Positions 1 to 12,069 of a DNA stretch of 64,000 bases are shown piece by piece. Where the stretch lies: NCBI RefSeq assembly GCF_022581195.2, contig NC_061461.1, positions 2,914,001 to 2,978,000 of the forward strand. Reading direction: 5' to 3'. Both the position numbers and the translations under genes were made by a program. Under the pieces are notes generated by a model. It made no database searches and was not told the origin of the DNA. It saw nothing but the letters and a program-made list of their open reading frames with translations. Each line of letters begins with the position of its first letter. The stretch's first letter is position 1. The DNA is from Helicoverpa zea (taxonomy: Eukaryota > Arthropoda > Insecta > Lepidoptera > Noctuidae).

Positions 1-124
1 TGTGAAAAATATACCTTAAAACAAATTGATTTGGTTCTGCCTGCTGCAACGTCCCGAGGAAACCACTTCCGCACATGGATAAAAAGTTGATTGAGTGTAA
101 CGCAAATACCAGCTATATTAACTA

Positions 125-2804
125 CTAGCTGTTGCCCGCAACTTCGTCTGCGTGGGCAATATAGAATCGTCAAAATACTACTTATCCCGTAGGTGCATTC
201 TTTCACGTGACAGTATAATTAGGATTAGCACTTAGCAGTCGCATAGATTCATTGATCAAGGTTGTGTTGTGGATGTGACCATTTGTCTAAACAAAAGAAG
301 TAAAGTTTGTGACGTTGTTCAGCCATTTTGGAAAATTATTACGTATGGTGCGTAAGTAATTATTACGTATGGTGCGTAAGTAATTTTCACAGGAAACAGC
401 TATAATCTATGTCTACATGTTTTGAGTCTGACAAAGCTGTCATTTGTACATTTTCTGCAGCTGCTGCGACTAATCAGAAGCCAGAAAGTCTGTCAGTCTT
501 ACCATGGATATCGTCTTGTGTAGTTGACTGGATTGTAGATAGGTAGTCGCTCCAAGCAAAATATTGGTACTCAAACAGATTCGGTGACTGGAAGCCAACA
601 CCAACATAGTTGGGGAATAGCTGGATGGATGATAAAATGAGTCATCATCATCAGCAGGCGCATAGGGTAGGATAGTTTCACTTACTCACTATGGTAAGGC
701 TGACCCCACATTAGGCGTGCGCGATCCTCGGGCGTGTGAGTAGCGCGGGCGTCGCGAGCGCGCTGCGTGAACGTCGCGTTTTGCTGCCCTGCGGCATGTG
801 TGAAGAGTGCAAGCGACGCGCTCGCGACGCACGCGCGGCGCCCGCGCTACTCACACGCCCGAGGATCGCGCACGCCTAATGTGGGGGAGGCTTAAGCCGG
901 GACTCCACCGAAATGTTTGCATTAGTTCACGAATAGGCAAAATGTACGTATCTGTGAGAGTCCACTTCATGTGTTCGTACTTGAAACCTGCAGTTTCGCC
1001 AAGATTTTCAGAATGTACGCTCGCAATTTGTCATTTCTTGGTGGAGCCAGCAAATCAAAAGAAACATAAGTGCGTCACTACCGCACACCGGAAAAATTTC
1101 GCTCTTGCGGAGGACGTTTATATGTATACCATATTTTGTGTCACACGTAAACAGGACGACAGTAAGTATCCACCGAAACACTTTCAAAGATCTGATGAAC
1201 GAACAAATCAGACCTGACTTGGTCACCTGGGGCCAATCAGAGCTCTATGAAGCGATCATACGCTTTGGCTCCTACTGTTATTGTGGTTTCTGAAAATTTA
1301 TTCACCTCATTCAACGATGAATATAATTCTGATGGTACTATTAAGAACACTTGCTTAGCGCAGAAGCGTTGGCAGGTCAACTCTTTTGACTTCTCGAATA
1401 GGATACCATTGGTTTTTGTGCAATGCACACCTGCAATGCATTCTGGATTAGGATAGGATATAGGTGGATAGGATTTGCAACAGAGAACAATTCTGTCTTT
1501 GTGATTAAATGACATCAAACGTAGTTTTATATAAAATATGTTTTTTAGGGTTTTTAGACTTGGCTCGGGTCTTACTGAGACTGTTCGTAATCGTGAACAG
1601 TGTATTTGCGATCAGAAGTTGAAAGCAAGCATGTCTCTGGTATGCGGCGCGTAATTTGTACGTTTTCAGACGCATAAAGCATTTTACGTGTGTATGGTAT
1701 TAAATAGAGAGAGCTCCCATTTCTTATCTGCACTTTGTATCTGGGCTTGTTTTTAAAGCTACTGAATCCTACATTACCTACCTCATTCATTTATGGTCGC
1801 TTAGCAGCGCTTGCGAGAGATAGATCCTCATTTCTTCTAGGATTAAGTTTACATATTTTGCATCAGAAAAAATAATTAAGGTCTACTTAATACTACTCAC
1901 TCAAAGTAATTTGTTTTAAGGCCACCACATTAGTGGAAGATAAGCTAAACTATGTTTATGAAAAAATCCTGATATGAACACCATCTGTAACTTTAAATGA
2001 TAATTAATTGTTCCACTAAAGTCATCATTTTTGACATAATATTCAAAAAATAATTTAGATGGCACCGTTTTAAATTTGGCTGAGAACTATTAATTTTCTT
2101 TTCATCAAGGTAATAATTATAGTTGGATTTTGATGTGGCACGGCAAACTGACAAACACTATTGAAATGTCTATCGAAAAATTACACTTCGTGTTAAAATA
2201 TGGTGAATTACGGAAAATACACAACTCCATCTGTTGAAATAATAATCCTCTATAAAGAATGTATGGTAATATTGTCATTTACCACCTCGTTCTTTTGACA
2301 AATTGGATGTATTTTATTTACCACAGATGGAGCTACTTTAACCTTGGCTAAACAAAATTTTCATTTTTTTTTCTTCCGAAGTTACTTACTAAGGTGTGAT
2401 TTTCTGTGTAAAGATTAATAATAGGCCGATCAACTAATATAAGTACAACATTCAAATGTACAGTTTTGACAAACAGATTGCGTGTCGTAATATTTTACAT
2501 CTTGAATTCACAAAATCATCATATCTTTTGATAGAGTGAATCGATTTCGATGAAACAAAAACTAAGTAATACCCCAAGTTACGTAAAATTTTTGTACATA
2601 AGCATTGTCTGCATTTAATTCGTAGATTTTACGTGAATCGCGAACAAACAAACAGATAAACAGACAAACAGACAAACAGACAAAAATGACAAAAATGATG
2701 GAAATGGGTTCTGTTAGTTATCCTTTAACATGCTGGCTATTTTTTTTTGTCAATTTCTTCAATGTACAAAAATTACTTTTCTACAGATTTATTATATGTA
2801 TAGA
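125..2804 (-). mobile_element. Helitron-like element, non-coding, unit A
   Basis: Read on the minus strand, it starts with TC (TCTATACATATAATAAATCT) and ends in CTAG, with A before and T after, the terminus and A/T target expected of Helitrons. A hairpin (GCCC...GGGC) lies about 10 nt inside the CTAG end. I found no Rep/helicase coding, so it is non-autonomous. The body from about 347 onward recurs in the next unit. It holds an old SINE/LINE tail (about 490-640) and a MITE (698-892). A 24-bp run around GTATGGTGCGTAAGTAATTA is duplicated at about 337-384. Family assignment is inference from termini. Confidence 0.55.
698..892. mobile_element. CpG-rich MITE flanked by TAA (PIF/Harbinger-like)
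   Basis: GC-rich inverted arms of about 45-50 bp share ACATTAGGCGTGCGCGATCC and continue through the CGGGCGTGTGAGTAGCGCGG stretch. TAA lies on both sides (695-697, 893-895). The neighbouring unit B lacks it at the equivalent point (near 3180), giving an empty site. TAA target duplication is typical of PIF/Harbinger; the outermost ends (GGCTGAC versus AGCCTCC) match poorly. No coding. Confidence 0.6.
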
Positions 2805-4245
2805 TATAGATGGTGCGTAAGTAATTCTCACAGGAAACAGCTATAATCTACATAGGTATATATGCTTTGAGTCTGAAAAAGCTGTCATTTGTACATTTTC
2901 TGTAGCTGCTGCGACTAATCCAGCCAGAAAGTCTGTCAGTCTTACCATGGATAACGTGTTGTGTAGTTGACTGGATTGAAGAGATCAGATAGGTAGTCGC
3001 TCCAAGCAAAATATTGGTACTCAAACAGATTCGGTGACTGGAAGCCAACATCAACATAGTTGAGGAATAGCTGGATGGATGATGACATGAGTCATCAGGC
3101 TGGCGCATAGGGTAGGATAATTTCACTACAGGGGAGAAACACTTGTATGACGGGGATTTTCTGTGCACTCACTCACTATGGCGGGACTCCACCGAAATGT
3201 TTGCATTAGTTCACGAATAGGCAAAATGTACGTATCTGTGAGAGTCCAATTCATGTGTTTGTACTTGAAACCTACAGTTTTGCCAAGATTTTCAAAATGT
3301 ACGCTCGCAATTTGTCACTTCTTGGTGGAGCCAGCAAATCAAAAGAAACATAAGTGTTGTACTGTGCGTCACTACCGCACACCGGGAAAATTTCGTCTTA
3401 ATGTATAGCACAAACGTTCGTTCTCTTGCAGAGGACGTTTAAATACCATATTTTGTGTCACACGTAAACAGGACGACAGTAAGTATCCACCGAAACACTT
3501 TCAAAGATCTGATGAACGAACAAATCAGACCTGACTTGGTCACCTCGGGCCAATCAGAGCTCTATGAAGCGATCATTCGCTTTGGCTCCTACTGTTATTC
3601 TGGTTTCTGAAAATGTATTCACTCATTCAACGATGAATGTAATTCTGATGGTACTATTAAGAACACTTGCTTAGCGCAAAAGCTGACGTTGGCAGGCCGA
3701 CTCTTTTGACTTCTCGAATAGGATACCATTGGTTTTTGTGCAATGCACACCTGCAATGCATGCTGGATTAGGATAGGATTTGCAACAGAGATAAATTCTG
3801 TCTCTGTAATTGAATGATATCAAACGTAGTTTTATATAAAAGATGTTTTTTAGACTTGGCTCGGGTCTTACTGAGACTGTTCGTAATCGTGAACAGTGTA
3901 TTTGCGATCAGAAGTTGAAAGTAAGCATATCTCTGGTATGCGACGCGTAATTTGTACGTTTTCAGAGGCGATAAAGCATTTTACGTGCGCTACAGAAGCC
4001 TACATTACCTCACGCTTAGCAGCGCTTGCGAAAAATAGATCCTCCTTTCTTCTAGGATTAAATCTACATATATTGCCACACAAAAAGGTCTAGTTATACT
4101 ACTCATTCAAAGTAATTTGTTTTAAGGCCACCACATTGATGGAAGATAAGCTAAACTATGTTTATGAAATGCACAACTCCATCTGTAACTTTAAATGATA
4201 ATTAATTGTTCCACTAATGTCATCATTTTTGACATTAATGTTCAA

Positions 4246-4708
4246 AAAAAATCGGTAAAAAAACTTTTAAGTTAAACGGTTTTATCTTATGTGCACTGAA
4301 AACTAGAAAATAAAAAAATAGTTACTTACCTGTCAACCTACGTAGGTGGTCCCGGTCATATTAAACTAAAATAAAAACGTGGGACCCATTAACTATTGCT
4401 GTAGTACTTTCTTCTAGAGGTATAATAGGTGTGGATTGCATCGACTTACTATAATCGTAACTGGAGATTTTGACAATCAATAATCAGCCGTAGCGGCTTC
4501 ACCAGCGAACGCCGAGCTCATGATCTACCAAAGTATAAAGATATGCTTTGCCATAGGATTTCACAGGGGCCCCACGTTTTTATTTTAGTTTAATATGACC
4601 GGGACCACCTACGTAGGTTGACAGGTAAGTAACTATTTTTTTATTTTCTAGTTTTCAGTGCACATAAGATAAAACCGTTTAACTTAAAAGTTTTTTTACC
4701 GATTTTTT
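4246..4708. mobile_element. Foldback/MITE with perfect 138-bp inverted repeats
   Basis: The left arm 4246-4383 and right arm 4571-4708 are perfect reverse complements over 138 bp, separated by a 187-bp unique loop. Arms start AAAAAATCGGTAAAAAAACT and end ACGTGGG at the loop. No coding is seen. No clear target duplication is resolvable because the flanks are A/T runs. It interrupts Helitron-like unit B, so it is younger than the A/B duplication. The superfamily is not identified. Confidence 0.75.
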
Positions 4709-4846
4709 ATTTTCTAGTATAATGAAAATGCGTACCGAATATTCCTCAGTCTATCTAATTCATTTAGTGTATCATTATTACACGGTCTCTTACCTGACAA
4801 TTTATTACAATCTAATTCCTCAATACATAGCCCTTCCAGATACTTT

Positions 4847-5047
4847 TTTTTTAACAACCCCAAAAATCATCACATGACCTCTCCTGCTGTGGGTCAGCAG
4901 CGGTGAGGGAGTGTCAGACTCTTGACTAGAAACCGTTTTGTTCCGTCGTAGGCCTTTTATGTACCAGGGCCGCGGTAACTCTTTCGAACAATCTCGCAGC
5001 CCAGGCAGGCCTTGGCCCTGTTGGGCCCCGCTGGAGTTACTGACAGT
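4847..5047 (-). mobile_element. 3' tail of an R1-type LINE, antisense
   Basis: The complement matches the 3' end of the LINE at 12160-12775: shared parts include AGTCTGACACTCCCTCACCG, the GCCGCGGCCCTGGTACA-like stretch and GGCCTTGGCCCTG-like text, ending in a poly(A)-like run (T-run at 4847-4854 here). Only the untranslated tail survives. It abuts the 118-bp minisatellite. Family identity is inferred from the second copy. Confidence 0.6.
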
Positions 5048-5950
5048 TTTCTACTTGTGAAGCCCTTTCATTTGATACCCGTATTGGTGGGATTGATAAA
5101 AAATTGTTATCAGCCATTTGGTAGCGGCGGCCATCTTAGATTTCAATTTTGCATAGTAAATTGTATTCTACTTGTTGAGACCTTTCATTTGATACCCATG
5201 TTGATGGGATTGATAAAACCTACGTTATCCGCCATTTTATAGCGGCCGCCATCTTGGATTTAATTTTTTATAGTATATTGTATTCTGTTTGTTGAGCCCT
5301 TTCATTTGATACCCATATTGATGGGATTGATAAAACCTACGTTATCCGCCATCTTAGATTTCAATTTTGCATAGTAAATTGTATTCTACTTGTTGAGACC
5401 TTTCATTTGATACCCATGTTGATGGGATTTATAAAACTTAAGTTATCCGCCATTTTGTAGAGGCCGCCATCTTGGATTTTAATTTTATATAGTACATTGT
5501 ATTCTACTGGTTGAGAACTTTCATTTGATACCCATATTGATGGGATTGATAAAACCTACGTTATCCGCCATTTTGTAGCGGCCGCCATCTTGGATTTCAT
5601 TTTTTATAGTAAATTGTATTCTACTTGTTGAGTCCTTTCATTTGATACCCATGTTGATGGGATTTATAAAACCTAAGTTATCCGCCATTTTGTAGAGGCC
5701 GCCATCTTGGATTTTAATTTTATATAGTACATTGTATTCTACTGGTTGAGAACTTTCATTTGATACCCATATTGATGGGATTGATAAAACCTACGTTATC
5801 CGCCATTTTGTAGCGGCCGCCATCTTGGATTTCAATTTTTTATAGTATATTGTATTCTGCTTGTTGAGCCCTTTCATTTGATACCCATATTGATGGGATT
5901 GATAAAATCTACGTTATCCGCCATTTTGTGCCGGCGGCCATATTGGATTT
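5048..5950. repeat. 118-bp minisatellite, about 8 units, with dimeric sub-structure
   Basis: The motif CATTTGATACCCATATTGAT recurs at 5069, 5186, 5303, 5404, 5522, 5639, 5757 and 5875, spacing 117-118 bp with one shortened unit of 101. Each unit carries ATCCGCCATTTTG, GCGGCCGCCATCTTGGATTT and TTGTATTCT. Units at 5404 and 5639 differ at about one base while their neighbours are more diverged, so a two-unit block (about 235 bp) was duplicated recently. The 3' flank (5951-6110) is non-coding AT-rich DNA probably from the same element. Confidence 0.85.
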
Positions 5951-6805
5951 ACAATGTTATTGATATTACTATATTGTATTGTCATCGGAATTAAAGGTGT
6001 ATACAAAATTTCAGATTAATCGGTTGACAGGAAGAGGGTGAAATTTGAATTACTAAATTTGACCCAAGAATGAATAAATAAAACAAACGGGGTAAGCTAA
6101 ATAAAACCGTTTAAAAACAATTTAGATGGCACCGTTTTAAATTTGGCTAGGAACTATTAACTTTCCTTTCATGTTGATGCTTCATGCTGATGTTTCATGC
6201 TGTTCATAGTTGGATTTTGATGTGGCACGGCAAACTGACAAACACTATTGAAATGTCTATCGAAAAACCCCTGTTTAAATTAGTTGAATTACGGAAAATG
6301 CACAACTCCATCTATGTAAATGGTAATTAATTGTTATTTACCACCTCGCTCCTTTGACAAAATTGATGTATTTTATTTACCACAGATTGAGCTACTTAAA
6401 CCTTGGCTAAACAATTTTCATATTTTTTTTTCCGGATTTTCTGTGTAAAGATTGATAATAGACCGATCAATTACTAATATAAGTAGGTACAACATTGAAA
6501 TGTACAGTTTTCAAAAGTAAACAGATTGCGTGTCGTAATATTTTTGATTGAGTGAAACGATTTCGATGAAACAAAAACTAAGTAATACCTCAAGTTACGT
6601 AGAAGTTTTTTTATATAAGCATTGTCTGCATTGAATTCGTAGGATTTACGCGATGCGCGCACAAAAAAACAGATAAACAGACAAAAATTTCAAAAATGAT
6701 GGAAATGGGTTCTTTTAGTTATCCTTTAACACGCTGGCTATTTTTTTTTGTCCATTTTTTCTATGTACAAGAATTACTTTTCTACAGATTTATTATATGT
6801 ATAGA

Positions 6806-8994
6806 TTGTATGAATGATTAAGAAACTGACGTGTTTACAATATTAGTAGGATAATAGGATATCCTGCTGATTCGGTTGGTTGACCTAAAAAACCTCAGCA
6901 TGTGTTAGACTATCCAGAAAATTGAGCCCTTACATATAAAAGAGTCCTCATTTTAGCGTTCCTACCCCAAAAACTTCCCTTTATCAAGGCTAAATAACAC
7001 CACGTCCTTTAAGTAGGGACTTAACAACGCACTTCAACAATATTAATTTCCCTATATTGTTAAAGTTCGTCTTATTCCTTTATGAACTTTTGTGTCCAAA
7101 TTAAAAATGAGTGAGGTACACTTTCCCTCGTTTTTTACCACAAAACATGACAGGAAAAGTTTGAGATGAATTATTATGGCGAATAAAAGAATGGCCCGCT
7201 TTCGGGGGAATGTGAAAATTATGTTGAAATTGCTTTGTGTTTTGCATTGAAAGACGTCAATTTGATTGAAGTCATATTAGGAAGTAAGTTAGTTTTTTGT
7301 TTTTGTGAATTGTCAAGATACTTTTATCATAAGTTAGAAACTTTTTAAAACAAAAGACTGCGCATTAAAGTCTCGACGCATTTTATAATTGGAGTTCATT
7401 CGTTGAACCAAAGACGTTGAAAGTAGTTTTAATTCACTCTTTCATTGCAAGCGATTAAGCCTCTTCAAGCAGAATTTTTAAGATTTTATAGAGTCTAGTG
7501 TAGTAAGCAGATACTTTTGTTAAGTAGCATTTTCCGCTTTTGATATGTTACAGAAGTATAATTAAAGCGATTAAATGAGGTCTAGAAAACTCTGTGCTTA
7601 AAAGGTTTATATGATATTGTACCTAGGAGTAGACTTAAGAGTTGTACATGTAAGCTTACTGTTGGTTTCATTAAAACTTTTTTCAATGGGTGCGCTGAGA
7701 TCTAAACAGAACATTTAATATGATTAACTATAGTTAAATCTATAGTCACTTTAACTTCTGCTCAAAAGTTCTTACTTTCACAACCTTTGACAGTAAAAAG
7801 AAGCATATCTCCATTGAAATAATAATTTAATAAGATAGAAGTTTTCTTAAATTTTAATTAAACGAACAAAAATTTAAATTAGATCTATTATGAACTTCTT
7901 AACATCAAACTTTCATAAAGTTTCAATTTGAATATTTAAGTTTTTAAGTACTCACTCTGTGGCTTTATCAATGTTTTAATAATGTTTATGCGAATTTAAT
8001 AAACTTGCAAAGTTGATTTTTCTAACGAATTCGTATTGTGTACCAAACCACGGTATGTAGATGTGGATCGCAGGACCAAAATACGTACCTACACATATTA
8101 ACGATTTCATATGCTTCAAAAACAATTTGCGATCTTAAATTCTCTCATATTCGTAAGAATCATCACATAAAATTATTTTATCCATCACTTCTAATAACGC
8201 TCTTCGTAGAGGCTATTTTAATGTGCTTCATAATAATGAATTCTATAGACAGACACTAAATACCTAACTCCCTATTATATTTAGCAGAAAAATATTTCGG
8301 TTTTCTCCATATTATTATCGACTAATTGAGAAGAATATTAAATATCTCAGATCTATAAGCAAGAATCCTTTTCTATATTCTCCCAATCAGTATTTGATGT
8401 CACTCCATTATGTATGTTCTACATCAGCAGAAAAATATTACACGCGGCTCCAAGCCCCCGAAATGGGAACTACATAGAAATCATAATGTCTTTTTGATAT
8501 GACCCATCCGTTATAAGGGCTATACCTTATCTTTGCTGTTACCCTCGTAAATCACCAGGATGTCATAAAATCGAGCAAAATAGTGCTGCAAAAACTATGA
8601 AGTACGTAATTTATGCCTGTTTTACGAATACGGGAGGTTCTCTTTGTGATGTATGTGAATTTATAAAAGGAAATTTATGCTTCTATAAACAGCTATAGTT
8701 ATCTATACTACTAATAGGTAGTAGTAAAGCTGGATAGTTAATGAGTTGAAACTTTGTTCTCTTGAGCGATCTAATTTCAGGTACTTCTGGTTCGATTTCA
8801 CAAATTCTTTAGATAGTCGATTTATTGAAGGATGCTACAGGCTTTTTATCCGCCTACAAAAAGTAGTCCCTACGAACAGCTGGCAGAATACAGTACTTTT
8901 ATAAAATGTGTCCTATTTTGTGTGTTTCATTAATTTATACCATTGTGGTGACATTCACTATCACCATAAAGAGACATCTTTTTGGCGTCTACAA
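6806..8994. other. Unique AT-rich stretch, no gene recognised
   Basis: Only short frames occur. The longest, near 8038-8259, has no recognisable domain and no convincing initiation or splice context. I see no repeat family with clear termini. Confidence 0.5.
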
Positions 8995-8997
8995 TAA

Positions 8998-9298
8998 GGG
9001 TCCGTTCAGATAGACCGAGTCGGAAAGCAGAGCAAATTCTTAACACGTTGAAAATTGAGTACTTAGTATTTGAAGTAAGGTTTATTTTTGCATGCGCACT
9101 GCTTTTGTCATTGAGAATGCTCGAATGCGCTCGGTGTGAAATAATAAGAGGAGCCGACCGGCTCCGATCGTGTACTTTTTCTTGACGTTTGGCTCCGTTT
9201 ACATGCTCTTTAGTGCTCGCACAGCCGATCGGCTCCGGTCTGTGTGAAAAGAAAAATGCGCGCCGATGCTCTCCGACCCGGTCTATCTGAACGGACCC
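8998..9298. mobile_element. MITE, TAA target duplication (PIF/Harbinger-like)
   Basis: Terminal inverted repeats start GGGTCCGTTCAGATAGACCG; over about 32 bp the arms differ at two positions. TAA lies directly outside both ends (8995-8997 and 9299-9301). Length is 301 bp. Open frames running across it are by-products of its GC-rich arms. The G-rich start and TAA target fit PIF/Harbinger derivatives (established for that superfamily; assignment here inferred). Confidence 0.75.
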
Positions 9299-9301
9299 TA
9301 A

Positions 9302-9778
9302 ATGAACGTTTATTGTAGTCTCCACCACAATACAATTAAAATAATTACTGCGAACTAATTGATTGGTTCTGTCCCACCAGACAACATGCGAACCAACCAA
9401 TTTGCGTAAAAATACAATGTACGACAGTTACTGATCGTTATCTCGGAATCGCTATATATATATATACGAGTATTATATTTTATACGGTCGTCGCAACACA
9501 ATAATTGATTGATCGATATTATCGCAGGTGAATAATTTCGCAAATTGAAGTGTGTGCGTCGAAAAATCCCTTCTCGCTTGAATAAATAGCTTAATAGGCA
9601 AGCTTCGTAACGTTTTGGTCCTTGTACATTTTTACATTTTGGTTCTTCGAGACGGTTGCACGCTTGCTTCATATTGCTATTTTTTTAAAGCAGGCATACG
9701 TATGATATCAATGTGTACTCCATTTGAGCAGGAACTATGCTGAGGGTAAACAATCTTGGTAAATCTTTTTGCTTAAAT
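9302..9778. other. Unique AT-rich stretch with a short TA run
   Basis: No gene or bounded repeat seen. A (TA)n run lies near 9453-9466. A minus-strand frame at 9355-9672 has no recognisable domain. Confidence 0.4.
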
Positions 9779-9796
9779 ACATATTGAATTAATAAA

Positions 9797-10188
9797 AATA
9801 AAAAAAAAAGTCGTGGTGGCCTAGTGGGTAAAGGACCAATCTCTCAAGTATGAGGGCGCGGGTTCGATCCCAGGTCAGGCAAGTACCAATGCAACTTTTC
9901 TAAGTCTGTATGTACTTTCTAAGTATATCTTAGACACCATTGGCTGTGTTTCGGATGGCACGTTAAACTGTAGGTCCCGGCTGTCATTGAACATCTTTGG
10001 CAGTCGTTACGGGTAGTCAGAAGCCAGTAAGTCTGACACCAGTCTAACCAAGGGGTATCGGGTTGCCCGGGTAACTGGGTTGAGGAGGTCAGATAGGCAG
10101 TCGCTTCTTGTAAAGCACTGGTACTCAGCTAAATCCGGTTAGACTGGAAGCCGACCCCAACATGATTGGGAAAAAGGCTCGGAGGATG
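9797..10188 (+). mobile_element. tRNA-derived SINE, long-tail subfamily
   Basis: The head carries a Pol III A box (TGGCCTAGTGGG, 9826-9837) and B box (GGTTCGATCCC, near 9861-9871). The body continues through TAAGTATATCTTAGACACCA to a LINE-like tail (CTGGTACTCAGC...GACTGGAAGCCGACCCCAAC...GGCTCGGAGGATGA). An 18-bp direct repeat, ACATATTGAATTAATAAA, flanks it (9779-9796 and 10189-10206), proving retrotransposition. This type is abundant in noctuid moths to my knowledge. Confidence 0.9.
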
Positions 10189-10358
10189 ACATATTGAATT
10201 AATAAACTACTGCTTAAAACAATGATTAAATTGGTTAAGTAGGTAACAGTTGTTATTGTGTTTACCTTGTTTTTAGCAGCATTTAGTCACGTCAAGATTG
10301 ACACTTATCTTTAGCTATGAGCCTACTGTAATGGAGTAGGTATAAGATACATAAGATA

Positions 10359-10652
10359 AGAGAAGGCCTAGTGGGTAAAGAACCAACCTCTCGAGTATGA
10401 AGGCGTGGGTTCGATTCCAGGTCAGGCAAGTACCAATGCAACTTTTCTAAGTTTGTATGTACTTTCTAAGTATATCTTAGACACCAATGGCTGATATAAA
10501 GGTGAAGGAAAACATCTTGAGGAAACCTGGACTATAAAGTAATCACCAACCCGCATTGAGCAAGCGTGGTGATTAATGCTCAATCCTTCTCCATGTGAGA
10601 GGAGGCCTGTGCCCAGCAGTGGGACGATAAAAAGGCTGTAACAGTAACAGTA
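10359..10652 (+). mobile_element. tRNA-derived SINE, alternative-tail subfamily
   Basis: Same tRNA-like head as the SINE at 9797 (A box GGCCTAGTGGG, B box GGTTCGATTCC), identical through CTTAGACACCA. It then switches to a different tail: GGTGAAGGAAAACATCTTGA, GGAGGCCTGTGCCCAGCAGT, GGGACGATAAAAAGGCTGTA, followed by (ACAGTA)n. The direct repeat ACATAAGATA flanks it (10349-10358, 10653-10662). Confidence 0.85.
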
Positions 10653-10662
10653 ACATAAGATA

Positions 10663-10975
10663 TTCGGCAGAAATACGTTATAGAAGCTTCTTTTATCCAT
10701 TGTTACGTCTAAAACTAGGGGTAGAAAACACTAGTTGAAAGTAATATTAGTAAGTGTAAGTACTTATAGGATTATACACCTCAGTACAGATAGAGACGTG
10801 TTGAAAGAGAATCGACAATAGACTCGATCCATTACCTTTAGATGAAATTCTTCTAACAAAGGGTCTCTACGTGTTGGATCTTAGCGGAAAAATGAGGGAT
10901 CACGAGGCCACAAAATTACTTATATATAGTATTTAATTCATAATTTTGATAAGTTTCTTTGTATAACTTTGCAAT
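10663..10975. other. Unique stretch, nothing recognised
   Basis: AT-rich sequence between the SINE and an antisense LINE tail. No gene or repeat boundary seen. Confidence 0.4.
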
Positions 10976-11096
10976 TTTTATCATCATCATCATCATCATC
11001 TCAGCCATAGGACTTCCACTACTGAACATAGGCCTCCTCCTTAGATCTCCACAGATACCTGTTGGAGGCGACCTGCATCCAGCGTCTTCCGGTAAT
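10976..11096 (-). mobile_element. LINE 3' tail, antisense, heavily 5'-truncated
   Basis: The complement reads CGGAAGACGCTGGATGCAGG, CGCCTCCAACAGG and GGAGGAGGCCTATGTTCAGT, then ends in (GAT)n. This is the typical 3' end of a lepidopteran non-LTR element (RTE-like wording WKTLDAGRLQQV before the stop). Only about 120 bp remain. Confidence 0.6.
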
Positions 11097-11125
11097 TTTT
11101 ATATTATTCCACTAATTATAAATAA

Positions 11126-11328
11126 CTAGCTTCTGCCAGCGGTTTCACCCGCATCCCGTGGGAACTTCTTCCCGTACCGGGATAAAAAGTAGCCTATAGC
11201 CTTCCTCGATAAATGGGCTATCTAACACTGAAAGAAATTTTCAAATCAGACCAGTAGTTCCTGAGATTAGCGCGTTCAAACAAACAAACAAACAAACAAA
11301 CTCTTCAGCTTTATAATATTAGTATAGA
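11126..11328 (-). mobile_element. Short Helitron-like copy (203 bp)
   Basis: On the minus strand it starts TCTATACTAATATTATAAAG and ends in CTAG, inserted between A and T (11125 and 11329). A GCGG...CCGC hairpin sits about 10 nt inside the CTAG end (GCGGTTTCACCCGC on the plus strand), the diagnostic Helitron 3' structure. A (CAAA)n run lies near the other end. Non-autonomous. Confidence 0.7.
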
Positions 11329-12069
11329 TAAGAAAATAATTCCTTCAGTACTTAAATATACAAAACTACCAATAAACTATCAAAGCAAAGGCGTGAAATT
11401 CAGGCTAGGAGAGGTTTAGTCACGCGTCAAGTATGTATCTAATATTTTTTTAAAGCATCTTTTTTCATCTCGAAAGTGCCCATCTCATTTAGTTTCATCG
11501 CTCGCTATAGATATAAAATGAATATAAAATCTTATGTCTTCTTTATCATAGTTCACTTGATAGAAAAACAGAGAGCAATGTACCAGGCAATGCAATCAGT
11601 TTTAGTGTTGGCACACATTTCACTACGTACGTGATTAAAAGTCATTCTAAAAAGTTTTTTTACTTAAAATATTGAATATATAAGATTACGACATTGACAT
11701 TTTCAACTATTATAAAACTAAAAAGAAAATACCATTATAATTATGTTTACAATACTCTTTTGTCCTCTAACTCATGTAGGGAGTTTGTCTTCAATTACGA
11801 TTCTCATTCAATTTTAAAACCAAACCATAGTCTGTGTTCTTTGTTCAAATATTCAGTGAGTTACCTCAACCTGCATGTCTTGGCGACCTATTGAATTAAT
11901 CATTCAGTTTCAACTGAAAATAGCGCACTACTTTATTCTATTAGCTTCGTCGAAAATCGCGAGTATGCGGTGGCCCTTTGAAATGTGATATTTTTATTTA
12001 ATATCATGGATATATTTAGTACCATTTGGTCTGATAGAATTGGCTGGAATATTTTACTAACGGCCTCTT
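11329..12069. other. Unique AT-rich stretch
   Basis: No coding or repeat recognised. The frame 11694-11894 (66 codons) has no domain. Confidence 0.4.

Larger units (their letters stand above)
2812..6805 (-). mobile_element. Helitron-like element, tandem unit B (interrupted)
   Basis: Second copy of the body seen in 347-2804, joined almost directly to it. Shared landmarks include GGTGCGTAAGTAATT, the GGACTCCACCGAAATGTTTG stretch and the terminal TTATTATATGTATAGA. It has its own TC-type end at 6804-6805 but no CTAG end. It is interrupted between about 4245 and 6110 by the palindromic element, a LINE tail and a minisatellite; the host sequence resumes at AATTTAGATGGCACCGTTTT, matching about 2053 in unit A. 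It lacks a segment present in A near 1710-1790. Confidence 0.5.

Noticed and set aside
9826..9890. Possible tRNA gene (A and B boxes)
   Set aside because: No cloverleaf with an acceptor stem; it is the head of a SINE with target duplications. The same applies to the other SINE heads.
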